Shown one piece after another: positions 24,394-32,154 of a stretch of 49,951 nt of DNA. The position numbers and the translations under genes are program-made. A model generated the notes under the pieces. It did not search any database, was not told the DNA's origin, and worked only from the letters and a program-made list of their open reading frames with translations. Each line of letters opens with the position of its first letter. Positions within the stretch are counted from its first letter, which is position 1. Source of the DNA: Solirubrobacterales bacterium (GTDB lineage Bacteria > Actinomycetota > Thermoleophilia > Solirubrobacterales > Solirubrobacteraceae); contig JAFAYV010000050.1 in the NCBI GenBank assembly GCA_019240115.1, positions 1-49,951 of the forward strand, given 5' to 3'.

Positions 24394-24960
24394 GTGACCC
24401 CAGTGGGTGAGCCGGCAACCCAGGAGGTCCTCTCCCTCGACGACCTGAACGCGGCCGTCGGGCTGCGCACCGGGCGCAAGCACGTCCTCGCGATCCTCGT
24501 GGAGAACAAGCCGGGCGTCCTGACGCGGATCACCGGCCTGTTCGCCCGCCGCGGGTTCAACATCGACACGCTCGCCGTCGGTCCGACCGACGACGAGACG
24601 GTGTCGCGGATCACGCTGACGCTCGACGGCGCCGTGGCGCCGATCGACCAGGTCACCAAGCAGCTGCACAAGCTCGTCAACGTCCTGAAGATCCGCGATC
24701 TGGACCCGGGCGAGATGCTCGCGCGGGAGTTGGCGATGTTCAAGGTGTCGGCCGACGGGGCCGCGCGCGCCGAGGTAATGCAGATCTGCGAGATCTTCCG
24801 CGCCAAGGTCGTCGACGTCACCAAGCGCTCCCTCGTGCTCGAGGTCACCGGCACCTGTGACAAGGTCGACGCCTTCGAGGCGCTCGTGCGCCCGTTCGGG
24901 CTGATCGAGATGGCCCGCACGGGCGAGATCGCGATCTCCCGCGGGCGCGCCGAGACGTAG
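24394..24960 (+). CDS. ilvN: Acetohydroxyacid synthase, regulatory (small) subunit
   Basis: About 188 residues with two ACT-type domains. The first reads HVLAILVENKPGVLTRITGL followed by FARRGFNIDTLAVGPT, the valine-binding region. The second is the ALS_ss_C part (ELAMFKVSA...EIFRAKVVDVTKRSLVLEVTG). It activates IlvB and makes it sensitive to valine. GTG start; about 27 residues precede the first ACT strand, slightly longer than usual, so a start a few codons downstream (GTG at 24403) is possible. Its stop lies in a tandem 11-base repeat. Confidence 0.95.
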   Translation: MTPVGEPATQEVLSLDDLNAAVGLRTGRKHVLAILVENKPGVLTRITGLFARRGFNIDTLAVGPTDDETVSRITLTLDGAVAPIDQVTKQLHKLVNVLKIRDLDPGEMLARELAMFKVSADGAARAEVMQICEIFRAKVVDVTKRSLVLEVTGTCDKVDAFEALVRPFGLIEMARTGEIAISRGRAET

Positions 24961-24978
24961 TGCTCAGGTAGTGCTCAA
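24957..24978. repeat. Tandem 11-base repeat at the ilvN stop
   Basis: GTAGTGCTCAG (24957-24967) is followed directly by GTAGTGCTCAA. The first copy includes the ilvN stop codon. It is likely a slippage duplication. Confidence 0.7.
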
Positions 24979-25038
24979 GTTCTCGCCGCGGCACGCCGAA
25001 ACTAGGGCTCAGTCCCCCGACCTCAGGGAGAAGCCTCC

Positions 25039-25320
25039 ATGCACACGACCGAATCCGCCAGCCCGGTGAGCCTGCAGTCCGAGATCCGCGAGGTGCTGCG
25101 CGCCCACGCGCGGCTGCCCGTCGACGTCGACACGCTGCCCGACGATGCCGACCTGTTCCGGGCCGGGATGAGCTCGCACGCCTCGGTCAACGTCATGCTC
25201 GCGCTCGAGGACGCCTTCGACGTCGAGTTCCCCGACGAGATGCTGACCCGTGGCGCGTTCGAGAGCGTCGAGGCCATCGCCGCCGCGATCGGCGAGCTCG
25301 TCGAGTCGCCGGCGGCCTGA
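25039..25320 (+). CDS. Acyl/aminoacyl carrier protein
   Basis: 93 residues with the helical carrier-protein pattern: DDADLFRAGMSSHASVNVML, then ALEDAFDVEFPDEML and FESVEAIAAAI. The phosphopantetheine site is normally DSL; here it reads M-S-S-H-A, with the second Ser (~45) in the modified position. This is a departure from fatty-acid ACP, and I recall a similar pattern for carrier proteins served by amino acid:[carrier protein] ligases. It is the first gene of a seven-gene group that includes an AcpS and such a ligase. ATG preceded by GGGAGAAG. A TAGGGC hexamer in the 78-base gap may be part of the promoter. It is predicted to hold an amino acid as a thioester. Confidence 0.88.
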   Translation: MHTTESASPVSLQSEIREVLRAHARLPVDVDTLPDDADLFRAGMSSHASVNVMLALEDAFDVEFPDEMLTRGAFESVEAIAAAIGELVESPAA

Positions 25321-25382
25321 CCGCGGGCCGTCGGCCGGGCACGGGCTCAAAGTCTCGGTGCAGCTGCCGAGAACGTCGCACA

Positions 25383-25742
25383 ATGGCTCAGCATGTCGGC
25401 ATCGACCTGGCTGACGTCGAGGAGGTGCGCGCGTCGGTCGTCGCTCAGGGGGAGCGGTACCTGGCGCGCGTGTTCACCGATTCCGAGCGCCGCCACAGTG
25501 ACGGGCGCATCGAGCGACTGGCGGCGCAATTCGCCGCCAAGGAGGCGACAATGAAGGCTCTGCGCTGCGAGGACAGACTGCCCTGGAGATCGATCGAGGT
25601 GGCGACGGACGCGACCGGCACGGCGTCGCTCGCGCTGCACGGGCCGGCGGCCCGAGTGGCCCGCGAGCGCGGGGTCGGCGAGCTCGTGCTCAGCCTCACG
25701 CGAACGTCGTGGCACGCGGCGGCGGTGGTGGTCGCGCGATGA
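25383..25742 (+). CDS. acpS: Holo-ACP synthase-type phosphopantetheinyl transferase
   Basis: 119 residues. AcpS motifs are present: GIDLADVEEV at ~6-15 (Asp8 binds Mg), VFTDSE, and LAAQFAAKEATMKAL, with the KEA Glu (~54). It transfers phosphopantetheine from CoA to a carrier-protein serine. Its position between the carrier protein and the dehydrogenase suggests it is dedicated to this pathway; whether a second AcpS serves fatty-acid synthesis elsewhere in the genome is unknown. ATG at 25383, stop overlapping the next ATG (ATGA), so translation is probably coupled. Confidence 0.9.
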   Translation: MAQHVGIDLADVEEVRASVVAQGERYLARVFTDSERRHSDGRIERLAAQFAAKEATMKALRCEDRLPWRSIEVATDATGTASLALHGPAARVARERGVGELVLSLTRTSWHAAAVVVAR

Positions 25743-26914
25743 GCATCGCCGTCGACCGTGACCAGGAGCTGATCGGGCGGGTCATCGCGATCGCCGACGA
25801 GGTGGCCGCCGTCCACGCCGACGAGGTCGATCGCGAGGCGCGCTTCCCCGCCGAGACGGTGGCGGCGCTGCGCGAGGCGGGGGCGCTGTCGGCGCTCGTC
25901 CCCGAGACGCTCGGCGGGGTCGGCGCCTCGTTGCGCGCGGTCGCCGCCGCCTGCTTCGAGCTCGGCCGGCGCTGCTCCTCGAGCGCGATGGTGTTCGCGA
26001 TGCACCAGATCCAGGTGGCCACGATGGTCCGTCACCTCGACGACGCGCCGTGGTTTCAGGAGTACCTCGGCGAGCTGTGCGCCCAGCAGCGGCTGATCGC
26101 CTCGGTCACCTCGGAGATCGGCACCGGGGGCGACATGGGCCGGTCGATCGCCCCGCTCAGCGAGGCGGCCGGCGGCCGCCTGCACTTCACCAAGCTCGCG
26201 CCGACGGTCAGCTACGGCGCCCACGCCGACGACCTGCTGACGACCGTGCGCCGCTGCGAGATGGCCGAGCAGTCAGACCAGGTGCTCGTGCTGAGCCGGC
26301 GCGAGCAGACCGAGCTCGAGCAGACCGGGACCTGGGACACGATCGGGATGCGCGGCACCTGCTCGCCGGGCTTCACCGTCCGCGCGGAGATCGACAGCGG
26401 CCAGGTCCTGCCCGCGCCCTTCTCCGATGTCATGAACCAGACCCACGTGCCGATCTCGCACATCCTGTGGTCGCACGTGTGGCTGGGGATCGCCACCGAG
26501 GCGTTCGAGCGCGGGCGCGCGTTCGTTCGCGGTCAGGCCAAGCGGGCCCCCGGCCAGCCCGTCCCGGCGGCCGCCGGGCTGTCGCGGGTCATGAACCAGC
26601 TCTCGATGCTGCGCGCCGAGGTGCGCTCAGCGCTTGACGAGTTCGAACGCGCCTCCGAGGAGCCGGGCCGGGGCCGGCTCGGGACGATGGCGACGATCCT
26701 GCGGTTCAACAACCTGAAGCTCGCCGCCTCCGAGCAGGCGCCGCTCATCTGCTCGGCGGTGCTCGAGCTCGTGGGGATCGTCGGGTTCAAGAACGACTCG
26801 CCGTTCGCGGTCGGCCGGCTGCTGCGCGACTCGCTGTCGGCGCGCCTCATGGTCGCCAACGCCCGCATCCACGACGTCGACGCGGGCCTCCTGCTCATCG
26901 CCAAGGATGTGTGA
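25739..26914 (+). CDS. Acyl-CoA dehydrogenase-like flavoprotein
   Basis: About 391 residues. N-terminal helical domain with FPAETVAALREAGALSALVP; middle domain with ASVTSEIGTGGDMGRSI and a THVPISHILWSHVWLGIATE region; C-terminal helical domain with AAGLSRVMNQLSMLRAEVRS and GRLLRDSLSARLMVANARIH. The last is the FAD-binding RD motif region of the family. A normal catalytic Glu was not located with confidence. Standard members oxidise acyl-CoA at the alpha-beta bond. Relatives such as PltE/RedW act on an aminoacyl chain bound to a carrier protein, and the setting here favours that: oxidation of the aminoacyl-S-carrier product. Starts in a four-base overlap with acpS. Confidence 0.88.
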   Translation: MSIAVDRDQELIGRVIAIADEVAAVHADEVDREARFPAETVAALREAGALSALVPETLGGVGASLRAVAAACFELGRRCSSSAMVFAMHQIQVATMVRHLDDAPWFQEYLGELCAQQRLIASVTSEIGTGGDMGRSIAPLSEAAGGRLHFTKLAPTVSYGAHADDLLTTVRRCEMAEQSDQVLVLSRREQTELEQTGTWDTIGMRGTCSPGFTVRAEIDSGQVLPAPFSDVMNQTHVPISHILWSHVWLGIATEAFERGRAFVRGQAKRAPGQPVPAAAGLSRVMNQLSMLRAEVRSALDEFERASEEPGRGRLGTMATILRFNNLKLAASEQAPLICSAVLELVGIVGFKNDSPFAVGRLLRDSLSARLMVANARIHDVDAGLLLIAKDV

Positions 26915-26917
26915 GCG

Positions 26918-27862
26918 ATGTCCGTGACCGTGCGTGAGGCCTCCGCCGACCAGGCCGAGTTCCTCGCCGACCTGATCGCCCGGGGCCTGCTGATCGAGAC
27001 CGGCGTGCCCGGCGTCTACGGGCACAACGCCGCGTTCGAGGACGTCCGCGAGGCGCTCGCCGCCCGCCTGACCGCCGAGGCGGGTCTGCGGGGGGCGCAG
27101 CGGCTGCGCTTCCCGCCGCTGCTGCCCCGCCGGCAGCTCGAGTCCAGCGGCTACCTGTCGTCGTTCCCGCATCTGGCGGGCACGGTGTACGCGTTCGACG
27201 GCGACGAGCGCCAGGCGCGCGAGCAGGCCGAGTGCGCCGCCGCTCACGGCGATTGGTCCGAGCACCAGGAGATGACCGCGCTCGCGCTGATGCCGGCGGC
27301 GTGCTACCCGGTGTACCCGGCGATCGCCGCGCAGGGGCCGCTCCCCGAGGGCGGGACCTTCGTCGACGCCGGCGGCGCCTGGGTGTTCCGCCACGAGCCG
27401 TCCCACGACCCCGCGCGACGTCAGATCTTCCATCAGCACGAGCTCGTGCGCATCGGCGAGCCCGAGGGGGTGCTCGAGTGGCGCGACGAGTGGGCCCAGC
27501 GCGGGCTGGACGTGCTCCGCGCGCTCGGTCTCGACGCCGAGCTCGACGTCGCCAACGACCCGTTCTTCGGCCGCCGGGGCCGGATGCTGCAGGCCAACCA
27601 GCGTTCCGAGCGCCTCAAGCTCGAGTTGCTCGTCCAGATCGCGGGTCCCGAGCCGACCGCCTGCGCATCCTTCAATCACCATCGCGAGCACTTCGGCGGG
27701 ACCTACGGCATCGAGCTCGCCGACGGCGGCGTCGCGCACACCGCGTGCCTCGGGTTCGGCCACGAGCGGATCGTGCTCGCGCTGCTGCACACCCACGGGC
27801 TCGACCCCGACCGCTGGCCCGACGCGGTGCACGCCGAGCTGGGCGCCGATGCGGCTCGCTGA
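26918..27862 (+). CDS. Amino acid:[carrier protein] ligase (aaRS-like, class II)
   Basis: 314 residues, with no tRNA-binding domain. It has the class II aminoacyl-tRNA-synthetase catalytic core: motif 2 VFRHEPSHDPARRQIFHQHE and motif 3 CLGFGHERIVLALL. Known relatives (atypical seryl-tRNA-synthetase-like enzymes described in Bradyrhizobium) bind zinc through Cys, Glu and Cys and load glycine or alanine onto a carrier protein. Here Cys129 (AACYP), Glu175 (HQHE) and Cys277 (TACLG) fall at matching places. Predicted reaction: amino acid + ATP to aminoacyl-AMP, then transfer to the phosphopantetheine thiol of the carrier protein at 25039. Three bases after the dehydrogenase. Family call is strong; amino acid identity is unknown. 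Confidence 0.9.
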   Translation: MSVTVREASADQAEFLADLIARGLLIETGVPGVYGHNAAFEDVREALAARLTAEAGLRGAQRLRFPPLLPRRQLESSGYLSSFPHLAGTVYAFDGDERQAREQAECAAAHGDWSEHQEMTALALMPAACYPVYPAIAAQGPLPEGGTFVDAGGAWVFRHEPSHDPARRQIFHQHELVRIGEPEGVLEWRDEWAQRGLDVLRALGLDAELDVANDPFFGRRGRMLQANQRSERLKLELLVQIAGPEPTACASFNHHREHFGGTYGIELADGGVAHTACLGFGHERIVLALLHTHGLDPDRWPDAVHAELGADAAR

Positions 27863-28823
27863 ACGGCCGGCGCTGCGCTCCCTGACGGGATCCGATCCCG
27901 CCACCTACGCGCAGCACCCACTGCACGCCGCCGCTCCGGCCTATCCGGAGACCAACTGCTACACCGACATCATCATCGAGCTGCTGCACGCCGCCGGCCA
28001 CGAGCCGCTGGCGATGCTCGGTCACCTCGTGCGGATGGACTTCGAGGGCGACCAGTGGACGTTCTTCAAGCCGCCGCCCGAGGATCTCGAGCGGCTGTTC
28101 GCGGTCGACATCCACGAGATGCAGCCCTATCGGCCGCTGCCCGCGATGATCGCCGAGCAGCTCGAAGTCGGGCGGACGATCATCGTCGAGCTCGACAGCT
28201 TCCACCTCCCCGACACCGCGTCGACGAGCTATCGCACCGAGCACGTCAAGTCCTCGGTCGCCGCCGACGCGATCGACCACGACGGCGAGCGGCTCTGGTA
28301 CTTCCACAACGCCGGCTTGTTCGAGCTCTCCGGCGAGGACTACCGGCGCGCACTGCGGCTCGAGCCGCTGCACCCCGACGTCCTGCCGCCCTACACCGAG
28401 CTCGTGCGCCTCGACGCGGGCGAGGCGCTGCGCGGCGAGACCCTGCGCGCCGCGGCGCGCGAGACGCTCGCCCGGCATCTCCTCCGCCGTCCCGCCGCCA
28501 ACCCGTTCGCGCGGTTCGGCGCCCAGCTCGAGCGCGAGCTCCCCGCGCTGCTCGAGGGCGGCCTCGAGGACTTCCACGCCTACGCGTTTGCGACCGTGCG
28601 GATGGCGGGCGCCGCGTTCCAGCTCGCCGCCGCCCACGCGCGGTGGCTGCTCGACGCCGAGGGGGAGCCGGCGGCCGCGGCGATGGACGAGCTCGTCGCC
28701 GGCTGCAAGGCGATGTCGTTCCGCCTCGCGCGCCGAGCGCCGTTCGCGACCGCGCCCCGCATCGAGAAGCTGGCCACTGCCTGGGACCGCGCCATGGCCG
28801 AGCTCGCCGACCATGTCATATGA
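27849..28823 (+). CDS. DUF1839 family protein
   Basis: 324 residues. Characteristic segments: PETNCYTDIIIELLHAAGHE, DFEGDQWTFFKPPPEDLERL, VDIHEMQPYRP, VELDSFHLPDTASTSYRTEH followed by VKSS. These match DUF1839 as I know it. The Cys in NCYTD and the His in the YRTEHVK segment recall a papain-like or transglutaminase-like fold and could be catalytic, which would suit transfer or release of a thioester-bound aminoacyl group, but this is inference. The ATG at 27849 overlaps the ligase gene by 14 bases, so the two are tightly linked. DUF1839 genes are, to my knowledge, typical companions of this ligase family. Confidence 0.85.
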   Translation: MRLAERPALRSLTGSDPATYAQHPLHAAAPAYPETNCYTDIIIELLHAAGHEPLAMLGHLVRMDFEGDQWTFFKPPPEDLERLFAVDIHEMQPYRPLPAMIAEQLEVGRTIIVELDSFHLPDTASTSYRTEHVKSSVAADAIDHDGERLWYFHNAGLFELSGEDYRRALRLEPLHPDVLPPYTELVRLDAGEALRGETLRAAARETLARHLLRRPAANPFARFGAQLERELPALLEGGLEDFHAYAFATVRMAGAAFQLAAAHARWLLDAEGEPAAAAMDELVAGCKAMSFRLARRAPFATAPRIEKLATAWDRAMAELADHVI

Positions 28824-29658
28824 CTCGCGCCCGCCGACGGCAGGGATCGCCGACGACATCCAGGTCCGCGTCAACGCCGAGGTCTGGCGCGACGGTGAGT
28901 TCGCGTCCTTCTACGACCACGTCTCGCTCCTGCCCGCCGAGGCGCTCATCCTCGCGCGGTACTGCGGACGGCTGACCGGCCGGGTCCTCGACGTCGGGTG
29001 CGGCGCCGGCCGGATCCTGAACTACCTCGTCCGGCTCGGCGCCGAGGCGCACGGGATCGACATCTCCGAGCACATGGTGCAGTTCAGCCGGCGCAGCGTG
29101 CCCGCCGCCGACGTCCGGTGCGTCGATCTGGCCGACATCCGCGGGGCGGTGCACGGCCGCTTCGACGCGATCCTCATGACCGACAACGTCCTCGACGTGT
29201 TCGACGATGCCCACCGCCGCGCCGTGCTCAGCGACCTGCGCGAGCTGCTGACCGCCGACGGTCTGCTCATCTTCTCCTCGCACAACCTCGCCGCGTGGGA
29301 GCAGCCTCCGTCCGGCGACGAGAAGCTCGGGACGCGGGTCGCCGAGATCGGACAGCGGGTCGCCCAGCGTCCGCTCGGCGACATCATCCGCGCCACGCGA
29401 CGCCTCCCGCGCCGGGTCGCCAACCACCGCCGGCTGGCGCCGCTGCAGTACCGGGCGGTCAACCATGCGGTCGTCAACGACTCGGGCCAGGACTACGCGC
29501 TGCTGCACTACTACATCACCCGGGCCGACCAGGAACGGCAGCTGACCGAGCTCGGCTACGCGCTGCTCGAGGCGCTCGAGCTCTCGGGCGCGCCGGTGCC
29601 CACCGGACAGGAGGGCGCGACCTCGTCGCTGTACTACGTGGCGGCCCTCGCGGCGTGA
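28813..29658 (+). CDS. Class I SAM-dependent methyltransferase
   Basis: 281 residues. The SAM-binding motif I is VLDVGCGAGRILNYL, followed by GIDISEHMVQFSRR (motif post-I acidic end), CVDLADI, FDAILMTDNVLDVFDDAHRR and LLTADGLLIFSSHNLAA. The C-terminal part (LPRRVANHRR, LLHYYITRADQERQL) probably selects the acceptor. The likely role is methylation of the carrier-bound or released product of this operon. It overlaps the DUF1839 gene by 11 bases and the GH2 gene by four (GTGA). The frame is open upstream to 28588, but that part is antisense-free shadow without family features. Confidence 0.87.
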   Translation: MSYDSRPPTAGIADDIQVRVNAEVWRDGEFASFYDHVSLLPAEALILARYCGRLTGRVLDVGCGAGRILNYLVRLGAEAHGIDISEHMVQFSRRSVPAADVRCVDLADIRGAVHGRFDAILMTDNVLDVFDDAHRRAVLSDLRELLTADGLLIFSSHNLAAWEQPPSGDEKLGTRVAEIGQRVAQRPLGDIIRATRRLPRRVANHRRLAPLQYRAVNHAVVNDSGQDYALLHYYITRADQERQLTELGYALLEALELSGAPVPTGQEGATSSLYYVAALAA

Positions 29659-32078
29659 GCCCCGTCGTCCGGCGGGACCTGACCGACGGCTGGATGGTCG
29701 CCGGGTCCGATCCCGGCGCCTGCGCGGGACCCGGCGAGCTCGATCGGCTGCACTTCATCCCGGCGGTCGTGCCCGGAACCGCCGCGGCCGCCGTCGGCGA
29801 TGACGCGCTGGACTACGACGCGCGCGACTGGTGGTTCACGACCCGGTTTCATGCCGAGCCGGCCGCCGCGGGGGAGACCGTCGCGCTCGGGCTCGAGGGG
29901 CTGGCGACCGTCGCCGAGGTCTATCTCAACGGTGAGCTCGTGCTGAGCGGCGAGTCGATGTTCGCCGGCCACGAGCTCGACGTCGGCGCCCGGCTGCGCG
30001 GCGACAACGAGCTCGTCATCGGCTGCCGGGCGCTGCACCCGCTGCTCGCCGCGCGACGCCGGCCGCGCGCTCGCTGGCGGACCCGGCTCGTCACCTCGGG
30101 CAACCTGCGCTTCTACCGGACGATGCTGTTGGGACGGGCGCCCGGCTTCGCGCCGGGTCCGGCGGTCGTCGGGCCGTGGCGGCCGGTGTGGCTGCAGCGG
30201 TGCTCGGGCCGCCGGCTCGAGGCGGTCGCGCTGCGCGCGCGGGTGCGCGACGACGTCGGGGTGGTGTCGGTAGCCGCCACCCTGCGCGGGGCCCGCGAGG
30301 CGCTGGCGCTGGACGTCGGCGAGCATCGCGTCGCGCTGAGCGTCGACGCGGTGGGACGGGTGAGCGGCGAGCTGCGGATCCCCGACTGCCGGCGCTGGTG
30401 GCCCCATACGCACGGGGAGCCGGCGCTGCACGACGTCGCGATCGCCGGCGACGAGGGCGTCCTGCACCGCGGGCGCGTCGGCTTTCGGACGCTCGAGGCG
30501 CCGGACGACCTGGCGACCGACGGGCCGGCGCTGACGATCAACGGCGTCGACGTGTTCTGCCGGGGGGCGGTGTGGACGCCGCCGTCGCTGCGCAAGCCGT
30601 CCGGTGATCGGGCGCACTACGAGCCGGTGCTCCGCCGTCTGACCGCCGGGGGGCTGAACATGCTCCGCGTCCCCGGGACCGCGGCGTACGAGTCAGACGC
30701 CTTCTACGACCTCTGCGACGAGCTGGGGATCCTCGTCTGGCAGGACTTCATGTTCGCCAACCTCGACTACCCCGAGTCAGAGCCCGAGTTCCTGGACGGG
30801 GTGGCGCGCGAGGCGCGCGAGCAGCTGTCGCGGATCGCGGGGCGCCCGAGCCTGGCGGTGCTCTGCGGCGGCAGCGAGGTCGCCCAGCAGGTGGCGATGC
30901 TCGGCCTCGATCCGGCGCTCGCGCACGGTCCGCTGTTCGGCGAGGTCCTCCCGGCGGCGGTGGCCGACGCGGACGTGGACGCGCCGTACGTCCCCTCGGC
31001 GCCGTGGGGCGGCGAGCTGCCGTTTCGCACCGACCGCGGCGTCGCGCACTACTTCGGGGTTGGCGCCTACCGGCGCCCGCTCGCCGACGCCCGGCTCGCC
31101 GAGGTGCGCTTCGCCGCCGAGTCGCTCGCCTTCGCCAACCTGTCCGACGAGCCCGAACCGGATCTCGGGGTGCCGCGCGACGCGGGCGCCGACTGGGACT
31201 TCGCCGACGTCCGCGACCACTATCTGCGCGAGCTCTTCGGGCTCGATCCGGCCCACCTGCGCACGACGGATCCCGCGCGCTACCGCGCGCTCTCGCGGGT
31301 GGTCAGCGGCGAGGTCATGGCCGAGACGTTCGGCGAGTGGCGCCGCGCGGCGTCGCCGTGCCGCGGCGCCCTCGTGTTGTGGAGCAAGGACCTTGAGCCC
31401 GGCGCCGGCTGGGGCCTGCTCGATCACCGCGGCGAGCCCAAGGTCGCCTTCCGTCACGTCGCCCGCGCCCTGGCGCCGGTGGCGACGTGGACGACCGACG
31501 AGGGGCTCGGCGGCATCGACGTCCACGTCGCCAACGATCGTGGGCTGCCGCTGCGGGCCCACCTGCGGGTGGCGCTGTACCGCGACTTCGCGCTCCGCGT
31601 GGAGGAGTCGGTGACCGAGCTCGAGCTCGCCGCCCGCGGGTGGGCGCGGTTCGGCGTCGAGGCGCTGCTCGGGCGGTTCGTCGACGTCTCCTGGGCCTAC
31701 CGCTTCGGTGCGCCGGCGCAGGACCTCGTCGCGGTGTCGCTGCTCGACGCGGACGGCGAGCTGCTCTCGCAGGCGTTCCGCTTCCCCGTCGGCCGCCCGC
31801 TCGCGCTCGGCGACGTGGGGCTGCGCGGGCGCCTGCAGGGCACCCGCCTCGTCGTGGCCGCCGATCGCTTCGCCTACGGCGTGCGCGTCCACGCCGCGGG
31901 CTTCGATCCCTCCGACGACGCGTTCGGGGTTGAGCCCGGGGGCGAGCGGACGATCGAGCTGCGCGGGGGCGCGGGGCCACGCGGTCCGGCGGCGGTCACG
32001 CTGACCGCGCTCAACGCCCCCGCGGTCGAGGTCAGGGCCCACGGCTCTCCGGTCGCTCCGGCGAACTCGCGCCGCTGA
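29655..32078 (+). CDS. Glycoside hydrolase family 2 protein (beta-mannosidase-like)
   Basis: About 807 residues. N-terminal sugar-binding domain: DYDARDWWFTTRF and VAEVYLNGELVLSGESMFAG. Middle domain, then a TIM barrel with INGVDVFCRGAVWTPPS, GGLNMLRVPGTAAYESDAFY, DELGILVWQDFMFANLDYP, LCGGSE (Glu408, in the place of the CGNNE acid/base), and RFAAESLAFAN (Glu489, in the place of the SEFGxQ nucleophile). Both catalytic Glu appear present, though the flanking residues are unusual (GGSE rather than GNNE). No signal peptide, so it is probably cytoplasmic. GTG start within the MT stop. It suggests the pathway product, or a precursor, carries a sugar. Confidence 0.83.
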   Translation: MSPVVRRDLTDGWMVAGSDPGACAGPGELDRLHFIPAVVPGTAAAAVGDDALDYDARDWWFTTRFHAEPAAAGETVALGLEGLATVAEVYLNGELVLSGESMFAGHELDVGARLRGDNELVIGCRALHPLLAARRRPRARWRTRLVTSGNLRFYRTMLLGRAPGFAPGPAVVGPWRPVWLQRCSGRRLEAVALRARVRDDVGVVSVAATLRGAREALALDVGEHRVALSVDAVGRVSGELRIPDCRRWWPHTHGEPALHDVAIAGDEGVLHRGRVGFRTLEAPDDLATDGPALTINGVDVFCRGAVWTPPSLRKPSGDRAHYEPVLRRLTAGGLNMLRVPGTAAYESDAFYDLCDELGILVWQDFMFANLDYPESEPEFLDGVAREAREQLSRIAGRPSLAVLCGGSEVAQQVAMLGLDPALAHGPLFGEVLPAAVADADVDAPYVPSAPWGGELPFRTDRGVAHYFGVGAYRRPLADARLAEVRFAAESLAFANLSDEPEPDLGVPRDAGADWDFADVRDHYLRELFGLDPAHLRTTDPARYRALSRVVSGEVMAETFGEWRRAASPCRGALVLWSKDLEPGAGWGLLDHRGEPKVAFRHVARALAPVATWTTDEGLGGIDVHVANDRGLPLRAHLRVALYRDFALRVEESVTELELAARGWARFGVEALLGRFVDVSWAYRFGAPAQDLVAVSLLDADGELLSQAFRFPVGRPLALGDVGLRGRLQGTRLVVAADRFAYGVRVHAAGFDPSDDAFGVEPGGERTIELRGGAGPRGPAAVTLTALNAPAVEVRAHGSPVAPANSRR

Positions 32079-32139
32079 GGAGCCACGCCCGGGCGAAACC
32101 GGCCGAGCGTGGGCGGTGAAACGTCCGGCGGCCCGACGG

Positions 32140-32145
32140 TAGCCT
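32140..32145 (+). promoter_or_regulatory. Probable -10 hexamer of menF
   Basis: TAGCCT ends nine bases before the ATG at 32155 in the 76-base gap after the GH2 gene. No Shine-Dalgarno. Confidence 0.4.
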
Positions 32146-32154
32146 CCAAACGGC

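Noticed and set aside
22544-24418. Upstream extension of the hydrolase frame on the reverse strand
   Set aside because: It is antisense to ilvB and ends in an ordinary hydrolase start at 22543; high GC keeps the frame open by chance.
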